A DNA stretch of 64,000 nucleotides from JASGCP01 sp965263285 (GCA_965263285.1 CBDHHD010000016.1:1426001-1490000); one strand, 5' to 3'; counted from the first letter of the stretch, positions 34,018 to 43,253 are shown. Numbers and translations: made by a program. The notes: a model not told the origin generated them from the sequence alone.

Positions 34018-36303
34018 ATGTTAGAAAATTTAGAGCATTTGAATCCAATGCAACAAGAAGCGGTTTGTCATCGTGAAGGTCCTTTAATGATTATTGCGGG
34101 GGCGGGAAGTGGCAAAACAAGTGTTTTAACAACACGAATTGCTTATCTTATTCAACAAGGGGTTCATCCTAAGAATATTTTAGCGCTTACCTTTACCAAT
34201 AAAGCTGCTCATGAAATGAAGGTAAGAATACAAAAAATAATAGGTGCACAGCAAAATGTACATCATTTATACATTGGTACTTTTCATAGTATATTTGCTC
34301 GTATTCTACGCAAAGAAGCGCATTTGCTAGGCTATCCATCTCAATTTACTATTTATGATGCGGAAGATGCAAAAACCTTGCTTAAGTCAATTATACGCGA
34401 TTCTATGTTAGACCCCAAAGTGTATAAAGAGAATGTGGTATATAGTCGTATTTCAAAAGCAAAGAACGCGCTATTGTCCCCTGCTTTATATGCTATAGAT
34501 AAAGATATGCAACAAGCTGATATACGCATGCCTGCTATGAGTAAGATTTATGATGCTTATACAAAACAATGTTTTAACAATAAAGCAATGGACTTTGATG
34601 ATTTACTCATGAAGATGTATGAGTTATTACACCAGGTTCCTTCTTCACTACAATATTATCAACAGACATTTCAATATATTTTAATTGATGAATTTCAAGA
34701 TACCAATGTGGTACAATATAAAATTGCAAATATGTTAGCCGCTACCCATAGAAATATTTGTGTGGTAGGAGATGATGCACAAAGTATCTATAGTTTTAGG
34801 GGAGCTACGATTGATAATATTTTGCAATTTGAAAAAGACTATCCTATTGTAAAGATTGTGAAGCTAGAACAAAATTATAGGAGTACGCGTTTTATTCTAC
34901 AAGCCGCTAATGCTGTTATTCTTAAAAATGAAAAGCAAATTCAAAAAGAGTTATGGACAAATAATATACAAGGAGAAAAAATACATCTTGTAAAACATTA
35001 TAGTGGTTTGGATGAAGCTCGCTTTGTAGTAGATAAAATAAAAGAATTAAAATATCGTAATCATTATCAAAATAATCAATTCGCTATTCTATATCGTACC
35101 AATGCACAAAGTAGAATATTAGAAGATGCTTTGCGACAACAATCAATACCCTATCGTATCTATGGTGGTATTAGTTTCTATCAAAGAAAAGAAATAAAAG
35201 ATTGCATAGCCTATTTACGATTTATTGTAAATCCTAATGATGATGAATCTTTAAAAAGAATTATTAACTACCCTAGTAGAGGTATTGGAGATAAAACAAT
35301 GGATAAACTAGTTGCTGTTGCCCAACAGCATCAAGTACCTATGTATCATATATTAAAAGATGCTACTGCTCATGGGTTTAAATCTGCTACCTTAGAGGTT
35401 ATTCAAGGATTTGTTGCTATGATAGAGTCGTTTTTGGTGTTGTTGCCTACTACAAGTGCTTATACCATTGCTTATGAAGTAGCTAAACAAAGTTTACTGC
35501 TCAAGGAGCTATATATGGATAAAACGGTAGAAGGATTAACCAGATATGAAAATGTGCAAGAACTTCTCCGTGGTATTGAAGAGTTTGCCATGTCTACCGT
35601 AGATGAATATGGAGTAGAATTGGATGTTTCATTGAATGCTTATTTACAACAAGTGAGTTTATTTACAGATATAGACCCTACAAAAAAAGCAACTGATGAA
35701 GATGTGGTACAACTTATGACTATTCATAGTGCAAAAGGCTTAGAGTTTTCTATTGTTTTTATGGTGGGAATGGATGAGGGTATTTTCCCTAATGCAAATG
35801 TGCGATACAACCTACAAGAACTTGAAGAGGAACGACGACTCTTTTATGTGGCTATTACAAGAGCGAAAGAATATCTGTTTGTTTCGCATGCACAAACAAG
35901 ACATCAATATGGTAATATGACTTATCAAGAACCTAGTCGTTTTATATCTGAAATTCCTTCTTCGTTTATTGAAGAAAAAATAACCCATCAAAAATATAGT
36001 ACTGTTTATAAAAATCCTTATACACAAAGTACTTCTTCTTATATCCTCAATAACTCTTTGAATAAAAAAGCTCAAGATGTATCTTCATCGCATATTCCCT
36101 CTGCAAATTTTAAAGCGAGTAATCACTTAGATATCCAAGAAGGGCATCGGGTGGAGCACATGAAATTTGGATTTGGAAAGGTAACTAACATAGAAAAGAA
36201 AGGTAGTCCCAATAGTATTGCAACTATTCATTTTGAAAAAACAGGAGAAAAAAGAATGATGTTAGCTTTTGCTCAATTACGCATAGAATTATCTCATACT
36301 TAA
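34018..36303 (+). CDS. UvrD/PcrA-type ATP-dependent DNA helicase
   Basis: A 761-residue superfamily 1A 3'-5' helicase for repair and replication-fork processing. Motif I AGAGSGKTSVLTTRIAYL near 27-44, Ia LTFTNKAAHEMK, II ILIDEFQDTNVVQY near 220, III VVGDDAQSIYSFRGA, IV KLEQNYRST, V TIHSAKGLEFSIVFM near 570, VI FYVAITRAKEYLFV near 610. The C-terminal segment contains the Tudor-like RVEHMKFGFGKVTNIEKKG characteristic of PcrA/UvrD. All motifs intact. Followed 6 bp later by xerD. Confidence 0.94.
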   Translation: MLENLEHLNPMQQEAVCHREGPLMIIAGAGSGKTSVLTTRIAYLIQQGVHPKNILALTFTNKAAHEMKVRIQKIIGAQQNVHHLYIGTFHSIFARILRKEAHLLGYPSQFTIYDAEDAKTLLKSIIRDSMLDPKVYKENVVYSRISKAKNALLSPALYAIDKDMQQADIRMPAMSKIYDAYTKQCFNNKAMDFDDLLMKMYELLHQVPSSLQYYQQTFQYILIDEFQDTNVVQYKIANMLAATHRNICVVGDDAQSIYSFRGATIDNILQFEKDYPIVKIVKLEQNYRSTRFILQAANAVILKNEKQIQKELWTNNIQGEKIHLVKHYSGLDEARFVVDKIKELKYRNHYQNNQFAILYRTNAQSRILEDALRQQSIPYRIYGGISFYQRKEIKDCIAYLRFIVNPNDDESLKRIINYPSRGIGDKTMDKLVAVAQQHQVPMYHILKDATAHGFKSATLEVIQGFVAMIESFLVLLPTTSAYTIAYEVAKQSLLLKELYMDKTVEGLTRYENVQELLRGIEEFAMSTVDEYGVELDVSLNAYLQQVSLFTDIDPTKKATDEDVVQLMTIHSAKGLEFSIVFMVGMDEGIFPNANVRYNLQELEEERRLFYVAITRAKEYLFVSHAQTRHQYGNMTYQEPSRFISEIPSSFIEEKITHQKYSTVYKNPYTQSTSSYILNNSLNKKAQDVSSSHIPSANFKASNHLDIQEGHRVEHMKFGFGKVTNIEKKGSPNSIATIHFEKTGEKRMMLAFAQLRIELSHT

Positions 36304-36309
36304 AGTTTA

Positions 36310-37233
36310 ATGATTGCGACGATGTGGGACGAATATTTACATGGCTACACTACTTTTTTAACATTAGAGAAGTCATTTAGTAAACATTCTATTCAGGCGT
36401 ATAGTCATGATGTACAAAAATTTATTCAATTTCTAGAAATAGAACAAATACAAAAGAAACCAGCAGATATAACCATTGAGCATTTACAGCATTTTATGCG
36501 TTTTCTTGTGGACATAGGATTGTCTGCTAACTCACAAGCACGAATTATAGCGGGGATTCGTCAATTTTATACATATTGTTTAATGGAAGAAATCGTTGTT
36601 GAAGATATTACAAGTTTGTTATCTGTTCCCACTATTCATAGAAAATTGCCTGATGTATTAAGTGTAGATGAAGTGAATCATATTGTATCGGTTATTGATC
36701 TAAGTAAATCAGAAGGTACTCGTAATAAAGCAATGATAGAAGTGTTATATAGTTGCGGACTTCGTGTAAGCGAATTAATAAGTTTGCAACTTTCTCATAT
36801 CTTATGGGCAGATGAATGTATTCGAGTAAGAGGAAAAGGAAATAAAGAAAGAGTGATTCCTATTAGTACAACTGCATTGCATTATTTGTCTATTTATATC
36901 AATGATATACGAAATAAAATGTTTGTTCAAAAAGATGCGGTAGATGTTATATTTTTAAATAAAAGAGGACAACCCCTTTCTCGTGTTATGGTATTTTATA
37001 TTATTAAAGATTTAGCTAAAAAGGCAAATGTTCAAAAAAAAATATCTCCTCACTCTTTTCGACATGCTTTTGCTACTCATTTAGTTGAAGGAGGAGCAGA
37101 CTTAAGAGCTATACAGTCTATGTTAGGGCATCAAAGTATTACCACAACAGAAATATATGCGCATTTGTCTAAAGAATATTTACGAGATACTTTACACTTG
37201 TACCACCCTGCATTTTCTTATACAAAGAAATAG
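36310..37233 (+). CDS. xerD: Tyrosine recombinase XerD
   Basis: 307 residues. N-terminal SAM-like core-binding domain (about 1-95) and catalytic domain with Arg in YSCGLRVSELISLQ near 152, Lys in VRGKGNKERVIPI near 177, HxxR in SPHSFRHAFATHLVEGG near 248, His in SMLGHQSITTTEIYAHL and Tyr in the same segment. Length and SHILWADECIRVRGKGNKE fit chromosomal XerD that resolves dimers at dif with XerC, rather than an integrase of a mobile element. Start ATG 36310 is 6 bp after the helicase stop, so the genes are likely cotranscribed; ATG 36322 is an alternative. Confidence 0.9.
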   Translation: MIATMWDEYLHGYTTFLTLEKSFSKHSIQAYSHDVQKFIQFLEIEQIQKKPADITIEHLQHFMRFLVDIGLSANSQARIIAGIRQFYTYCLMEEIVVEDITSLLSVPTIHRKLPDVLSVDEVNHIVSVIDLSKSEGTRNKAMIEVLYSCGLRVSELISLQLSHILWADECIRVRGKGNKERVIPISTTALHYLSIYINDIRNKMFVQKDAVDVIFLNKRGQPLSRVMVFYIIKDLAKKANVQKKISPHSFRHAFATHLVEGGADLRAIQSMLGHQSITTTEIYAHLSKEYLRDTLHLYHPAFSYTKK

Positions 37234-37246
37234 GTAATACTTTAGA

Positions 37247-37472
37247 ATGGCTTCTTGTAAAATATGATAGCGTAGCAAGCCGTAGTAGAGACACATCATT
37301 ATTCATCTCTACCAATTTATCTGTTTTATCTGTAGGCTTGATTTTTTCTTTTTTTGTATCAAGACAAAAGAAAGAAAAAGGTATAAAAAACGACTATGAA
37401 CCTATACATGAGTAGTTGCTATTTATTAAGCTCTTTAAAAACCTCTTAGTATCTTAAAAAAGGATGTAGCCA
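37247..37472. repeat. Decayed right arm of a foldback element
   Basis: GATAGCGTAGCAAGCCGTAGT, a GTAGAGACAC/ATCTCTAC hairpin, the CAGGCTTGATTTTTTC-like segment, the TATCAAGACAAAAGAAAGAA hairpin arm and an eroded GGCTAC-type end (CTTAAAAAAGGATGTAGCC). The left arm is gone. Confidence 0.65.
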
Positions 37473-37543
37473 GAAAAAGGTATAAAAAAACGAATACTAG
37501 ATTATTATGATGAGTAGTTAAAAAAGTATAAATACCCCCCTCC

Positions 37544-37560
37544 CCAGCACCTCAAAAAAT
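37544..37560. repeat. Solo GGCTAC-type end upstream of the peptide gene
   Basis: CCAGCACCTCAAAAAAT, a partial terminal repeat 70 bp before the peptide start. Repeat debris therefore reaches the peptide gene's promoter region. Confidence 0.55.
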
Positions 37561-37629
37561 TATTCAAACATTTGTTTTTTATTTGTATATTTACATTATA
37601 TTATTTAAAACTTTTAAAATAAAAATCAA

Positions 37630-37815
37630 ATGAAAAATAAAATATCAAACTTAGGTTTATCAGTAAAAAGAAATGAATTAAAAAATGTAATCGGAGCAGC
37701 ATTAAAATTAGTACATAAAAATTCTCTAAATTGTCTGGATAGTTATAGTTATTGTTATGATAATGATTCGGCATGTTGTTCGGGTCTTTGTGGACCAGAT
37801 GGTACTTGTGCGTAA
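37630..37815 (+). CDS. Secreted peptide precursor with double-glycine-type leader and cystine-knot-like core
   Basis: 61 residues. The leader (1-23) has the spaced hydrophobic pattern of C39-processed peptides, ISNLGLSVKRNELKNVIGA, ending in Gly22-Ala23 in place of Gly-Gly. The core (24-61) has six cysteines at 35, 42, 49, 50, 54 and 60, that is C-x6-C-x6-CC-x3-C-x5-C, with the CCSGLC motif. This is the cysteine framework of inhibitor-cystine-knot peptides. The matching exporter/protease and a disulfide-forming VKOR fusion lie at 13.1-18.4 kb in the same window. It has its own terminator. Function (toxin, bacteriocin, signal) cannot be told. No immunity gene is recognisable next to it. Confidence 0.75.
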   Translation: MKNKISNLGLSVKRNELKNVIGAALKLVHKNSLNCLDSYSYCYDNDSACCSGLCGPDGTCA

Positions 37816-37832
37816 ATTTTACTAACCTATTT

Positions 37833-37860
37833 AAAAATCCACCTTATATGGTGGATTTTT
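37833..37860 (+). terminator. Intrinsic terminator of the peptide gene
   Basis: AAAAATCCACC, loop TTATAT, GGTGGATTTTT: a perfect 11-bp stem ending in a T-run, 17 bp after the stop codon. Confidence 0.85.
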
Positions 37861-37990
37861 CATGTTTTACATGATTGTATCTCAAGGAGAAATATTTTTT
37901 TCAATCACAGTCGTACCAATCTTTTCTATATAGTAACTATTTAGGTGCTATTGTTAATACTTTTGAAAGAATCTATTTTTTATAATAATT

Positions 37991-38129
37991 GGCTACGGCT
38001 TTTTTTGAGGTGCTGGGGGGATTTGTGTTTTTTGTAATTACTCAGGTATAGGTTCATCATTTATTTTTTATATCTTTTTCTTTCTTTTGTCTTGATACAA
38101 AAGAAAGAAACAAAGAAAAAATCAAGCCT
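37991..38129. repeat. Half foldback element, reverse orientation
   Basis: GGCTACGGCTTTTTTTGAGG then the GTGTTTTTTGTAATTACTCAG and TTTCTTTCTTTTGTCTTG hairpin segments, cut after AAAAAATCAAGCC. It sits 22 bp behind the gatB stop codon and its TTTCTTT hairpin may act as the gatB terminator. Between the peptide terminator and this element (37861-37990) I see nothing. Confidence 0.7.
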
Positions 38130-38151
38130 ATAGCTAATATAGCAAACAAAG

Positions 38152-39585
38152 TTATTTTAATAATTTTTCTTCCAATAGTTTTGTAACAATAGAAGGATCT
38201 GCTTTGCCATGACTCATTTTTTTTACCGCTCCTACAAATAAACCTAAAAGCCCTTTTTTACCTTGTTTGTATTCTTTTACTTTATCGGGCATTTGTAATA
38301 ATACCATATCTATCCAAGTATCGATTTCTGCTGATTCACTTGATAGTAGTATATTTAATTCTTTTGCTAATATTATAGGGTCTATTTGTGTATGAGTGAG
38401 CTTGGGTAATAGTTGTGTAGCTGCTTGAGAAAAAGAAATCTGTTTCATTTCTACCATATTAATAATGCTGGATAGTTGTTGTATGTTAAAGGGAAGTTGT
38501 TGTATAGAGATTTGCTGTTCGTTGAGTATTTGTTTAATAGGTCCTTGTATCCAGTTAGCAATAGATTTATATTGTTGATTATAATGAGTTATTTGTTCAA
38601 AAAATTTACAAACTGCTATATCTTCTGTGAGTTGTGTAGCATCGTAAGGAGATAAGTGATATTTTTCTATAAATTGTTTTTGTTTTTCTTCAGGAAGTAT
38701 GGGCAACATACTCTTTGCATTTTCAATCATTTCTTTTGTTACTAATATAGGGGGCAAATCGGGGTCTAATAGATATCTATAATCATGCGCTTGTTCTTTT
38801 TCTCGCATAGCCGAGGTGGTAAGCGTATGGGGGTGAAAGCTTCTTGTTTCTTGTATGATTTTTTCTTGTTGTTCTAAGCACTTAATAAGTCTTTGTGTTT
38901 CTACTTCTATTGCTTTTTTTACAAATTTAATAGAGTTAATATTTTTTATTTCTACTTTGGTTCCTAAAGTGGTATCTCCTTGTTTCCTGATAGATATGTT
39001 TACATCGCAACGAATACTTCCTTCTTCCATATTGCCATCCGATATATTTGTCCATCTTACCCATTTGCGTAATTGCGTTAAGAATAAAGCTGCATCTTCG
39101 GCAGAGTGAATACAAGGCATGGTTACTAATTCAAGTAAAGGAGTACCAGCACGGTTATAGTCAATATAGCTTTTTGTTTGTTGATGGATGCTTTTACCAG
39201 CATCTTCTTCTATATGTATATGGTGAATAAAAATAGGATGGGGAACTTGAATATATCCACCTATGCAAATAGGATATTTATTTTGTGTAATTTGGTACCC
39301 TTTGGGTAAATCGGGATAGAAGTAATGCTTTCGTTCAAAATAACTTTTTTCTTGAATATCGCAATGGCATAATATGCCTAATTGTATGGCCAATGTAATT
39401 GCTTTTTTATTTACAACAGGCAATGTTCCTGGATGTGCAATTGTGATAGCACTTATATGCTGATTAGGAATGGTACTAAATAGTGCTTTGTCGCTTGAAA
39501 ATAACTTAGTAAGGGTATTGAGTTGTATATGTACCTCTAATCCTATTACCGGTTCATAATGAATATTGTTGTGTTGTTGTAACAT
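38152..39585 (-). CDS. gatB: Aspartyl/glutamyl-tRNA amidotransferase subunit B
   Basis: 477 residues of the GatCAB complex that amidates misacylated Glu-tRNA-Gln and Asp-tRNA-Asn. Family signatures: EPVIGLEVHIQLNT near 10-24, HPGTLPVVNKKAI, the KHYFYPDLPKGYQITQ block near 85, DYNRAGTPLLELVT near 142-156, GSIRCDVNISIR near 188, and the C-terminal YqeY-like tail (GLLGLFVGAVKKMSHGKADP). Complete. It starts 14 bp after the OXA-like lipoprotein gene, so it may be read from that operon. GatA and GatC are not in the window. Confidence 0.95.
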   Translation of the reverse strand: MLQQHNNIHYEPVIGLEVHIQLNTLTKLFSSDKALFSTIPNQHISAITIAHPGTLPVVNKKAITLAIQLGILCHCDIQEKSYFERKHYFYPDLPKGYQITQNKYPICIGGYIQVPHPIFIHHIHIEEDAGKSIHQQTKSYIDYNRAGTPLLELVTMPCIHSAEDAALFLTQLRKWVRWTNISDGNMEEGSIRCDVNISIRKQGDTTLGTKVEIKNINSIKFVKKAIEVETQRLIKCLEQQEKIIQETRSFHPHTLTTSAMREKEQAHDYRYLLDPDLPPILVTKEMIENAKSMLPILPEEKQKQFIEKYHLSPYDATQLTEDIAVCKFFEQITHYNQQYKSIANWIQGPIKQILNEQQISIQQLPFNIQQLSSIINMVEMKQISFSQAATQLLPKLTHTQIDPIILAKELNILLSSESAEIDTWIDMVLLQMPDKVKEYKQGKKGLLGLFVGAVKKMSHGKADPSIVTKLLEEKLLK

Positions 39586-39599
39586 AAGATAAGTATATT

Positions 39600-40361
39600 T
39601 TATTTTTCTCCTTGCATAAATCCTTCTTGCATGAGGATACTTTTTAATAACAATAAAGGTTGAATGATATGATGTTCCAAAGGTCTTGCATAAACAACAA
39701 AAAAATAAGGATGTCTATTTTCTTCTATCCATCCTATTATCCAAGAGGCATGGGGGGTGGTAGCTATTTTATATCCAAGTGTGTAAAGCGTATTGCTTTC
39801 TTTTGTAAATAGGTTGAGTACTTCTGTTTGCGTTGTTTTATAAAAGGGCAATAGATTAAAATATAATTTTTTTATTAGTCCCATTTGTTCGTCGGGACTG
39901 ATGGTAAGAGAGCTCATCCAGTAAGGAACATTGATAGAGAGCATAGATTGATTCCCATAATGAAGCGAATCTATCCATTGTTTTATTTGAAGGGTATCTA
40001 TGATAGTACTTAGGTATGTAGATAAATGAGAAGTGTCTTGTTGAAATGCTTCTTTTAATGTTATATTGTTAGGTGCGATAGGATAAACAGTATGTGTATT
40101 TACGGCATTGTTTTGTATAGCAATTAAGGATGTAATAATATCAAATGTTTGTAAGGGCGAATAGGTGCTATCTTTATAACTAGGTAATGGGTATATCATA
40201 AAACGACCTCTTGTGTTATCATATATTGCAAAAGTGCCTTCGATATGATTAGTAGTAAAAATTTTCTTTATATGGTTGTCGATGGTTATATTGTTTTCAT
40301 TGCATGAAAAAGCAATTATCGCTATACAACAGTAAAAAAATATTTGTTGTCTTAGTTTCAT
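39600..40361 (-). CDS. Class D beta-lactamase-like lipoprotein lacking the catalytic Ser-Lys
   Basis: 253 residues from ATG 40361 (MKLRQQIFFYCCIAIIAFSC); the longer frame to 40478 only adds upstream sequence. Lipobox IAFSC at about 16-20. The body follows the OXA fold: EGTFAIYDNTRGRF near 41-54 (family GxFVIYD), then SPLQTFDIITSLIAIQNNAV, where active enzymes have the S-x-x-K motif (PASTFKI); here neither Ser nor Lys is in register. The YGN motif is kept (LHYGNQSML), while the KTG motif is eroded to GYKIATTPHASWIIGWIE. I infer a non-hydrolytic homologue, perhaps a sensor or peptidoglycan-binding protein. Upstream neighbour: rhodanese gene; downstream: gatB, 14 bp away. Confidence 0.65.
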   Translation of the reverse strand: MKLRQQIFFYCCIAIIAFSCNENNITIDNHIKKIFTTNHIEGTFAIYDNTRGRFMIYPLPSYKDSTYSPLQTFDIITSLIAIQNNAVNTHTVYPIAPNNITLKEAFQQDTSHLSTYLSTIIDTLQIKQWIDSLHYGNQSMLSINVPYWMSSLTISPDEQMGLIKKLYFNLLPFYKTTQTEVLNLFTKESNTLYTLGYKIATTPHASWIIGWIEENRHPYFFVVYARPLEHHIIQPLLLLKSILMQEGFMQGEK

Positions 40362-40461
40362 TATATAATAGTGTGAGGGTGAGTGATGAATAATTGTAAA
40401 ATCTTTTTGTATGTTATTAAAACCACCAGAGATATTGTAAACATAATTAAAATGATATTTT

Positions 40462-41151
40462 TTATATAGAATAAGCAATTAACGATAGATATCTCGAGTT
40501 GCAATATATGTAAATAGATTTGTTTTTGTTTAATGTATTTAAAATGTAGTTACTATGTTTATATATTTTATTTAGTGGTAACGAGACAGCTTGTGATATA
40601 TGCCTTTTATCACATTCTTTGCTTGTTCTCATATCTATTATTTTTTTTTTGTAATCAATGTTTTGATTGGTTAAATAGTGGTGTAAGATATCTGTGTTTA
40701 CATAATGAATGCTTATAGTAGGTAGATGATTATGCTGCCAGGTTGCTACTCCTCCTACGATATATCCTTTAATGTTTTTTATTCTATTCATATAAATTGA
40801 GCTTGCAATTGATTGATCTTTGCATGGATCAGATATAAGGGCAATAGAATCATGATGGGTAGAAAATATGAAATGTATCCCTTTATTAAATTTCACTCTT
40901 CTTTTATTTGTTTCAATATAGTGTAATATAATAATAGCATTGGGCAAAGTAGTAATGCACATGCTATCATCACTATTAACAAATAATAATGGGTAACTGT
41001 CTAATATAACATATCGTTTTTTTTTAATTAATTTTTTTGTAGTCTTGGATAGTTGTAGAGGGGTAATCGTCACATTGGTTTGTGCGTATAATGGCGACAT
41101 GAACATTATAAATAAAAATCCAAGAATGGGGTTCATGAATGTTTTTGTCAT
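40462..41151 (-). CDS. Exported rhodanese-like protein
   Basis: 229 residues with a signal peptide (ILGFLFIMFMSPLYAQ). The C-terminal part is a rhodanese domain: KKIIDMRTSKECDKRHISQA and a final strand SIYIYCNSRYLS with the putative active Cys, but the protein ends 12 residues later, so the last helix is short. A degenerate first repeat may precede it (IILHYIE to GGVATWQHN, compare the GGxxxW motif). Sulfurtransferase activity is uncertain. It leads the minus-strand set with the OXA-like gene and gatB, and is close to the MBL-rhodanese protein at 41.4 kb. Confidence 0.6.
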   Translation of the reverse strand: MTKTFMNPILGFLFIMFMSPLYAQTNVTITPLQLSKTTKKLIKKKRYVILDSYPLLFVNSDDSMCITTLPNAIIILHYIETNKRRVKFNKGIHFIFSTHHDSIALISDPCKDQSIASSIYMNRIKNIKGYIVGGVATWQHNHLPTISIHYVNTDILHHYLTNQNIDYKKKIIDMRTSKECDKRHISQAVSLPLNKIYKHSNYILNTLNKNKSIYIYCNSRYLSLIAYSI

Positions 41152-41189
41152 ATTATATTTTCTTGTCGTTATATTAGAAATGATATTAC

Positions 41190-41430
41190 ATCTGTTGTAA
41201 CTAATTGAGGTGCTAAGATATGAAAAAATATTAGCAACTTATGAAGGCATATGTTAGTATTTATTTTTTTATATCTTTTTCTTGTCTTGATACAAAAGAA
41301 ATAAATAAACAATCAAACATTCAGACAAAGGGCTATAAAGTTATGGTTATAATTATTCAATAATCAATCCATTTAATTAAATCTACTGAGTTGGCTAAGT
41401 AGTTATAATTGCATTGCTCTTAACATCTGA
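41190..41430. repeat. Foldback-element remnant
   Basis: Eroded pieces in order: GAGGTGCTAAGA, ATATCTTTTTCTTGTCTTGA, ACAAAAGAAATAAATAAAC, AAGGGCTATAAAG, then the short-variant tail AATAATCAATCCATTTAATT and TTGCTCTTAACATCTG. Both terminal repeats are damaged. No gene in 41152-41443. Confidence 0.55.
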
Positions 41431-41443
41431 AAAGAAATATATT

Positions 41444-42865
41444 TTAGATTGTGTTTTCTTTTATTTTTATATTAGAAACAATATTAAATTTATTTTTTAT
41501 TTTTTCGATACCATTCCAGCCATCTTTTATTACTCGTATATTATGAAAGCCTTCTTTTTTTATTAAGGAGGAAGTAATGGTACTTCGATAGCCTGACAAG
41601 CAGTAGAGGTAGATGTTGTTTTTTTCATTGAATATAGAAAATGTTTTTGGATCTATAAATTTTTCTACGGGGATATTTTCTGCTTCTTCAATATGTGCTA
41701 CATCAAATTCACTTTTTTTTCTTACATCAATTAGGTGCAAGTGTAGATCGTTGGGTATGTCCATGGATAATTCATCGGGTTCTATTTGTATAATCATATC
41801 GATAGGTTCTTGAGCATCTTTCCAAGTGTCAAACCCACCTTCTAAGTATCCGATTATATTTTCAAATCCTACGCGGGCTAATCTTATAATTGATTCTTCT
41901 GCTTTGTCTTTTTCGGTAACTAATAAGATAGATTTATTAAAAGGGAGTAAAGAACCTGCCCATTCTGCAAATCTTCCACTTAATCCAATAAAAATAGATT
42001 GGGGGATAAAACTATTACAAAAAGATTCTATTGCTCTTGTATCAATGATGAGCACTTCTTTTTTTTGCATATTAATTTTAAAATCTGCCAATGATAATGG
42101 TATTACCTTTTTTAATAGCTGGTCGATAGATATATAGCCGTGTCTATTGATGTTTCGGTTAATAGGATAATAAGCGGGTGGTGTAGGTAATCCTTCTAGG
42201 AGTATTTTTATGAAAGATGCTTTAGGCATATCTTGCAAGGCATAATTGAGCTTTTTTTGTATACCTAATGTAGAAAAGCGTTCAGATGAGATATTTTTTC
42301 CACAAGCACTTCCTTGTCCATGGGCAGGATATAGTATAATATCATCAGGCAAGGGTAATATTATTTTATGAATGCTATCATATAATAATCCTGCAAGATA
42401 ATCAGAACTTAAATGATCAGTTGTTTGGCATAAGTCAGGTCGTCCTACTTCTCCTACAAAAACAGTGTCTCCCGAAAAGAGACAATAAGGCATTTGCTGT
42501 TCATTGTATAGTAAATAGCAACAACTTTCTAAAGTATGACCCGGGGTGCTCAGCACTTCAATATAGGTATTGCCTAGATCTATTTTTTCTCCATGTTTAG
42601 CTACATAAACAGGATAAGAAGTTTCGGCTTGAGGGCCATAAACTATTTTTGCATTTGTATGTTTAGCAAGATCTAAATGACCACTTACAAAATCGGCATG
42701 AAAATGTGTTTCTAATATGAATACAATTGTTGCATTTCTTTCTTTTGCTAAATGAATGTATTGTTGATAATCTCTTAGTGGATCTACTATAGCTACTTGT
42801 CCTTCATGTTCAATATAGTACGATGCTTCGCTAAGACAAGAAGTATATATTTGTTGAATAAACAT
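41444..42865 (-). CDS. MBL-fold hydrolase with two rhodanese domains (persulfide dioxygenase-like)
   Basis: 473 residues. N-terminal ETHE1-type metallo-beta-lactamase domain: ILETHFHADFVSGHLDLAKH (HxHxDH variant) near 50-70, LSTPGHTLESCCY near 107, LFSGDTVFVGEVGRPDL near 130 and YPAHGQGSACG. Two rhodanese domains follow: the first (about 265-355) lacks the active Cys (LLVTEKDKAEES) but keeps GGFDTWKDA; the second (about 365-455) has an intact loop YLYCLSGYRSTI. The architecture matches BlhA/CstB-type enzymes that oxidise persulfides and transfer sulfane sulfur. Own TATCTTTG box; monocistronic. Confidence 0.88.
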   Translation of the reverse strand: MFIQQIYTSCLSEASYYIEHEGQVAIVDPLRDYQQYIHLAKERNATIVFILETHFHADFVSGHLDLAKHTNAKIVYGPQAETSYPVYVAKHGEKIDLGNTYIEVLSTPGHTLESCCYLLYNEQQMPYCLFSGDTVFVGEVGRPDLCQTTDHLSSDYLAGLLYDSIHKIILPLPDDIILYPAHGQGSACGKNISSERFSTLGIQKKLNYALQDMPKASFIKILLEGLPTPPAYYPINRNINRHGYISIDQLLKKVIPLSLADFKINMQKKEVLIIDTRAIESFCNSFIPQSIFIGLSGRFAEWAGSLLPFNKSILLVTEKDKAEESIIRLARVGFENIIGYLEGGFDTWKDAQEPIDMIIQIEPDELSMDIPNDLHLHLIDVRKKSEFDVAHIEEAENIPVEKFIDPKTFSIFNEKNNIYLYCLSGYRSTITSSLIKKEGFHNIRVIKDGWNGIEKIKNKFNIVSNIKIKENTI

Positions 42866-42892
42866 TATGGATGGTTATTTAGCAATAAAATA

Positions 42893-42900
42893 CAAAGATA
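42893..42900 (-). promoter_or_regulatory. Minus-7 box TATCTTTG for the MBL-rhodanese gene
   Basis: Exact TAnnTTTG on the minus strand 27 bp before ATG 42865. Confidence 0.5.
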
Positions 42901-42929
42901 TTTCTTTTTTTACACCATTGTGTAAAAAA

Positions 42930-43090
42930 AGGTAACTACTCATGTATAGGTTAATATTTTATTTTTTATATCTTTTTCTTTCTTTTGTCATTGATACAAA
43001 AGAAAAAAACAAATAAAAAATCAAGCCTGCAGATATTCCCTATTATTTCCATGTCTATACTTATTTCAATAAATAATATTTTCCAATAAA
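42930..43090. repeat. Foldback-element remnant, reverse orientation
   Basis: TAACTACTCATGTATAGG, TTTCTTTCTTTTGTCATTG hairpin arm, AAAAATCAAGCCTGCAGAT joined directly to ATTCCCTATTATTTCCATG: the whole central palindrome has been deleted. Nothing else is recognisable between 42901 and 43253. Confidence 0.6.
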
Positions 43091-43253
43091 TCTATTGACC
43101 TACCTGAGTAGTTACAAAAAAAAGCAAATTAAATCATTTTTTAGGTATCAAGAGTATTCTTGTAAATAGGTATATTCTAAATCTATTTGAGTCTCCTGGT
43201 GATTACAAAACTGTTATATATACATGACTAAAATAAATTACCCCCGCTATTTT

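Noticed and set aside
36310..37233. xerD as an integrase of a mobile island
   Set aside because: Length, motifs and close coupling to the UvrD/PcrA helicase fit the housekeeping recombinase; no island boundaries are visible beside it.
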